Of a stretch of 64,000 nt of DNA, positions 63,547 through 64,000 are shown one piece after another. The notes under the pieces were generated by a model. It worked only from the letters and a program-made list of their open reading frames with translations, was not told the DNA's origin and made no database searches. The position numbers were made by a program, and so were the translations under genes. This stretch comes from Zunongwangia sp. ESRF-bin46 (GTDB taxonomy: Bacteria > Bacteroidota > Bacteroidia > Flavobacteriales > Flavobacteriaceae). The stretch covers positions 248,001-312,000 of the forward strand of contig NTLF01000019.1 of NCBI GenBank assembly GCA_002631855.1. The letters run 5' to 3'. Each line of letters starts with the position of its first letter. Positions within the stretch are counted from its first letter, which is position 1.

Positions 63547-64000
63547 ATGCTAAAAGCCGGAGTAATAGGTGCCGGGCACCTTGGGAAAATTCATTTAAAA
63601 TTATTAAAACAATCTACTAAATATGAATTAGTAGGTTTTTACGATAAAGACAAAGAAGCTTCAGAAAAAGTAGCATCTGAATTTGGCTATAAAAGTTTCC
63701 CTTCCATGGAAGCTTTAATTGAGGCCTGTGATATGGTCGACGTGGTAACTCCAACGTTATATCATTTTGATACCGCAAAACAAGTAGTTGAAGCAGGTAA
63801 ACACTTGTTTATCGAAAAACCAATTACCCATACCGTTCCCGAAGCTGAAGTACTTTTGGAATTAGCAAAAATTCACAACGTCAAAGGACAAGTTGGGCAG
63901 GTGGAACGCTTTAACCCTGCGTTTATGTCGGTAAACCATAAGATTAAAAACCCTATGTTTATCGAATCGCACCGCTTGGCAGAATTTAATCCGCGCGGTA
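63547..64000 (+). CDS. Gfo/Idh/MocA family oxidoreductase, N-terminal part (truncated at window edge)
   Basis: The frame is open to the last base and is not in the ORF track. My translation begins MLKAGVIGAGHLGKIHLKLLKQ, a Rossmann nucleotide-binding motif (GAGHLG). It continues with VVTPTLYHFDTAKQVVEAGKHLFIEKPITHT, with the catalytic-site EKP motif, then GQVGQVERFNPAF. This is the NAD(P)-binding half of a Gfo/Idh/MocA dehydrogenase. The substrate domain lies beyond the window. The start ATG is supported by a -7 box 16 nt upstream. Confidence 0.93.
   Translation, partial: MLKAGVIGAGHLGKIHLKLLKQSTKYELVGFYDKDKEASEKVASEFGYKSFPSMEALIEACDMVDVVTPTLYHFDTAKQVVEAGKHLFIEKPITHTVPEAEVLLELAKIHNVKGQVGQVERFNPAFMSVNHKIKNPMFIESHRLAEFNPRG

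Overview
The window looks like a chromosomal segment from a low-GC member of the Bacteroidota, most likely a Flavobacteriaceae (class inferred, species not assignable from sequence alone). The signs are a type IX secretion sorting domain on a subtilisin-like protease, the gliding-motility isomerase GldI, many lipoproteins with a short signal peptide ending in Cys, families typical of the group (DUF3810, DUF5686 with a carboxypeptidase-like N-terminus, DUF6503-like, YtxJ), -7 boxes of the form TAnnTTTG ahead of many genes, and a general lack of strong Shine-Dalgarno sequences. I see no rRNA, tRNA, CRISPR array, prophage or insertion sequence.

Left part (1-8.5 kb): a truncated DUF2254 membrane protein, sucC, an SRPBCC protein and a DUF421 membrane protein. 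These are followed on the minus strand by a nitronate monooxygenase, the secreted S8 protease, mnmA and a MORN/YwqK-type secreted protein. From 8.5 to 23.8 kb almost everything is on the minus strand and is housekeeping: pyrG-yidC, small envelope proteins, guaA with a LysM/substrate-binding-like lipoprotein and an OsmC protein, a tight operon (small membrane protein, mutL, two rhomboid proteases, an endonuclease/exonuclease/phosphatase protein), and a TPR protein with ribH.

Middle part (23.9-46.5 kb): recF, a lipoprotein and a DUF721/DciA-like gene run on the plus strand. ndk and a PhoD-like lipoprotein phosphatase follow on the minus strand, then nrnA, gldI and a cyclophilin-FKBP fusion lipoprotein on the plus strand. 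Next come pepD, a DUF3810 putative metalloprotease, a pair of amidohydrolase-superfamily genes in which only one of three modules keeps its metal ligands, a beta-helix lipoprotein, cspA, several lipoproteins, glyA, fumarylacetoacetase and ytxJ.

Right part (46.6-64 kb): clpB sits behind two copies of a CAGnCATnnTGTCT motif exactly 33 bp apart. A tiny Cys/His-rich secreted protein and a six-gene minus-strand cluster of secreted or membrane proteins (49.9-56.9 kb) come next. The cluster ends in a 1011-residue protein with a Tat-like leader, a transglutaminase-like region and a von Willebrand A domain. It is the least explained part of the window and contains a 120-bp imperfect palindrome. The end holds csbD, a histidine-phosphatase lipoprotein, a DUF6503-like lipoprotein, smpB, a small MORN-like gene bracketed by inverted repeats that could be a recent cassette, a DUF5686 outer membrane protein, pcm and the start of a Gfo/Idh/MocA oxidoreductase.

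No complete, obviously new defence or biosynthetic system is visible. The best candidates for undescribed biology are the 49.9-56.9 kb secreted cluster, the cassette-like gene at 59.5-60.1 kb and the clpB operator. All motif positions were read by eye; nothing was searched against a database.
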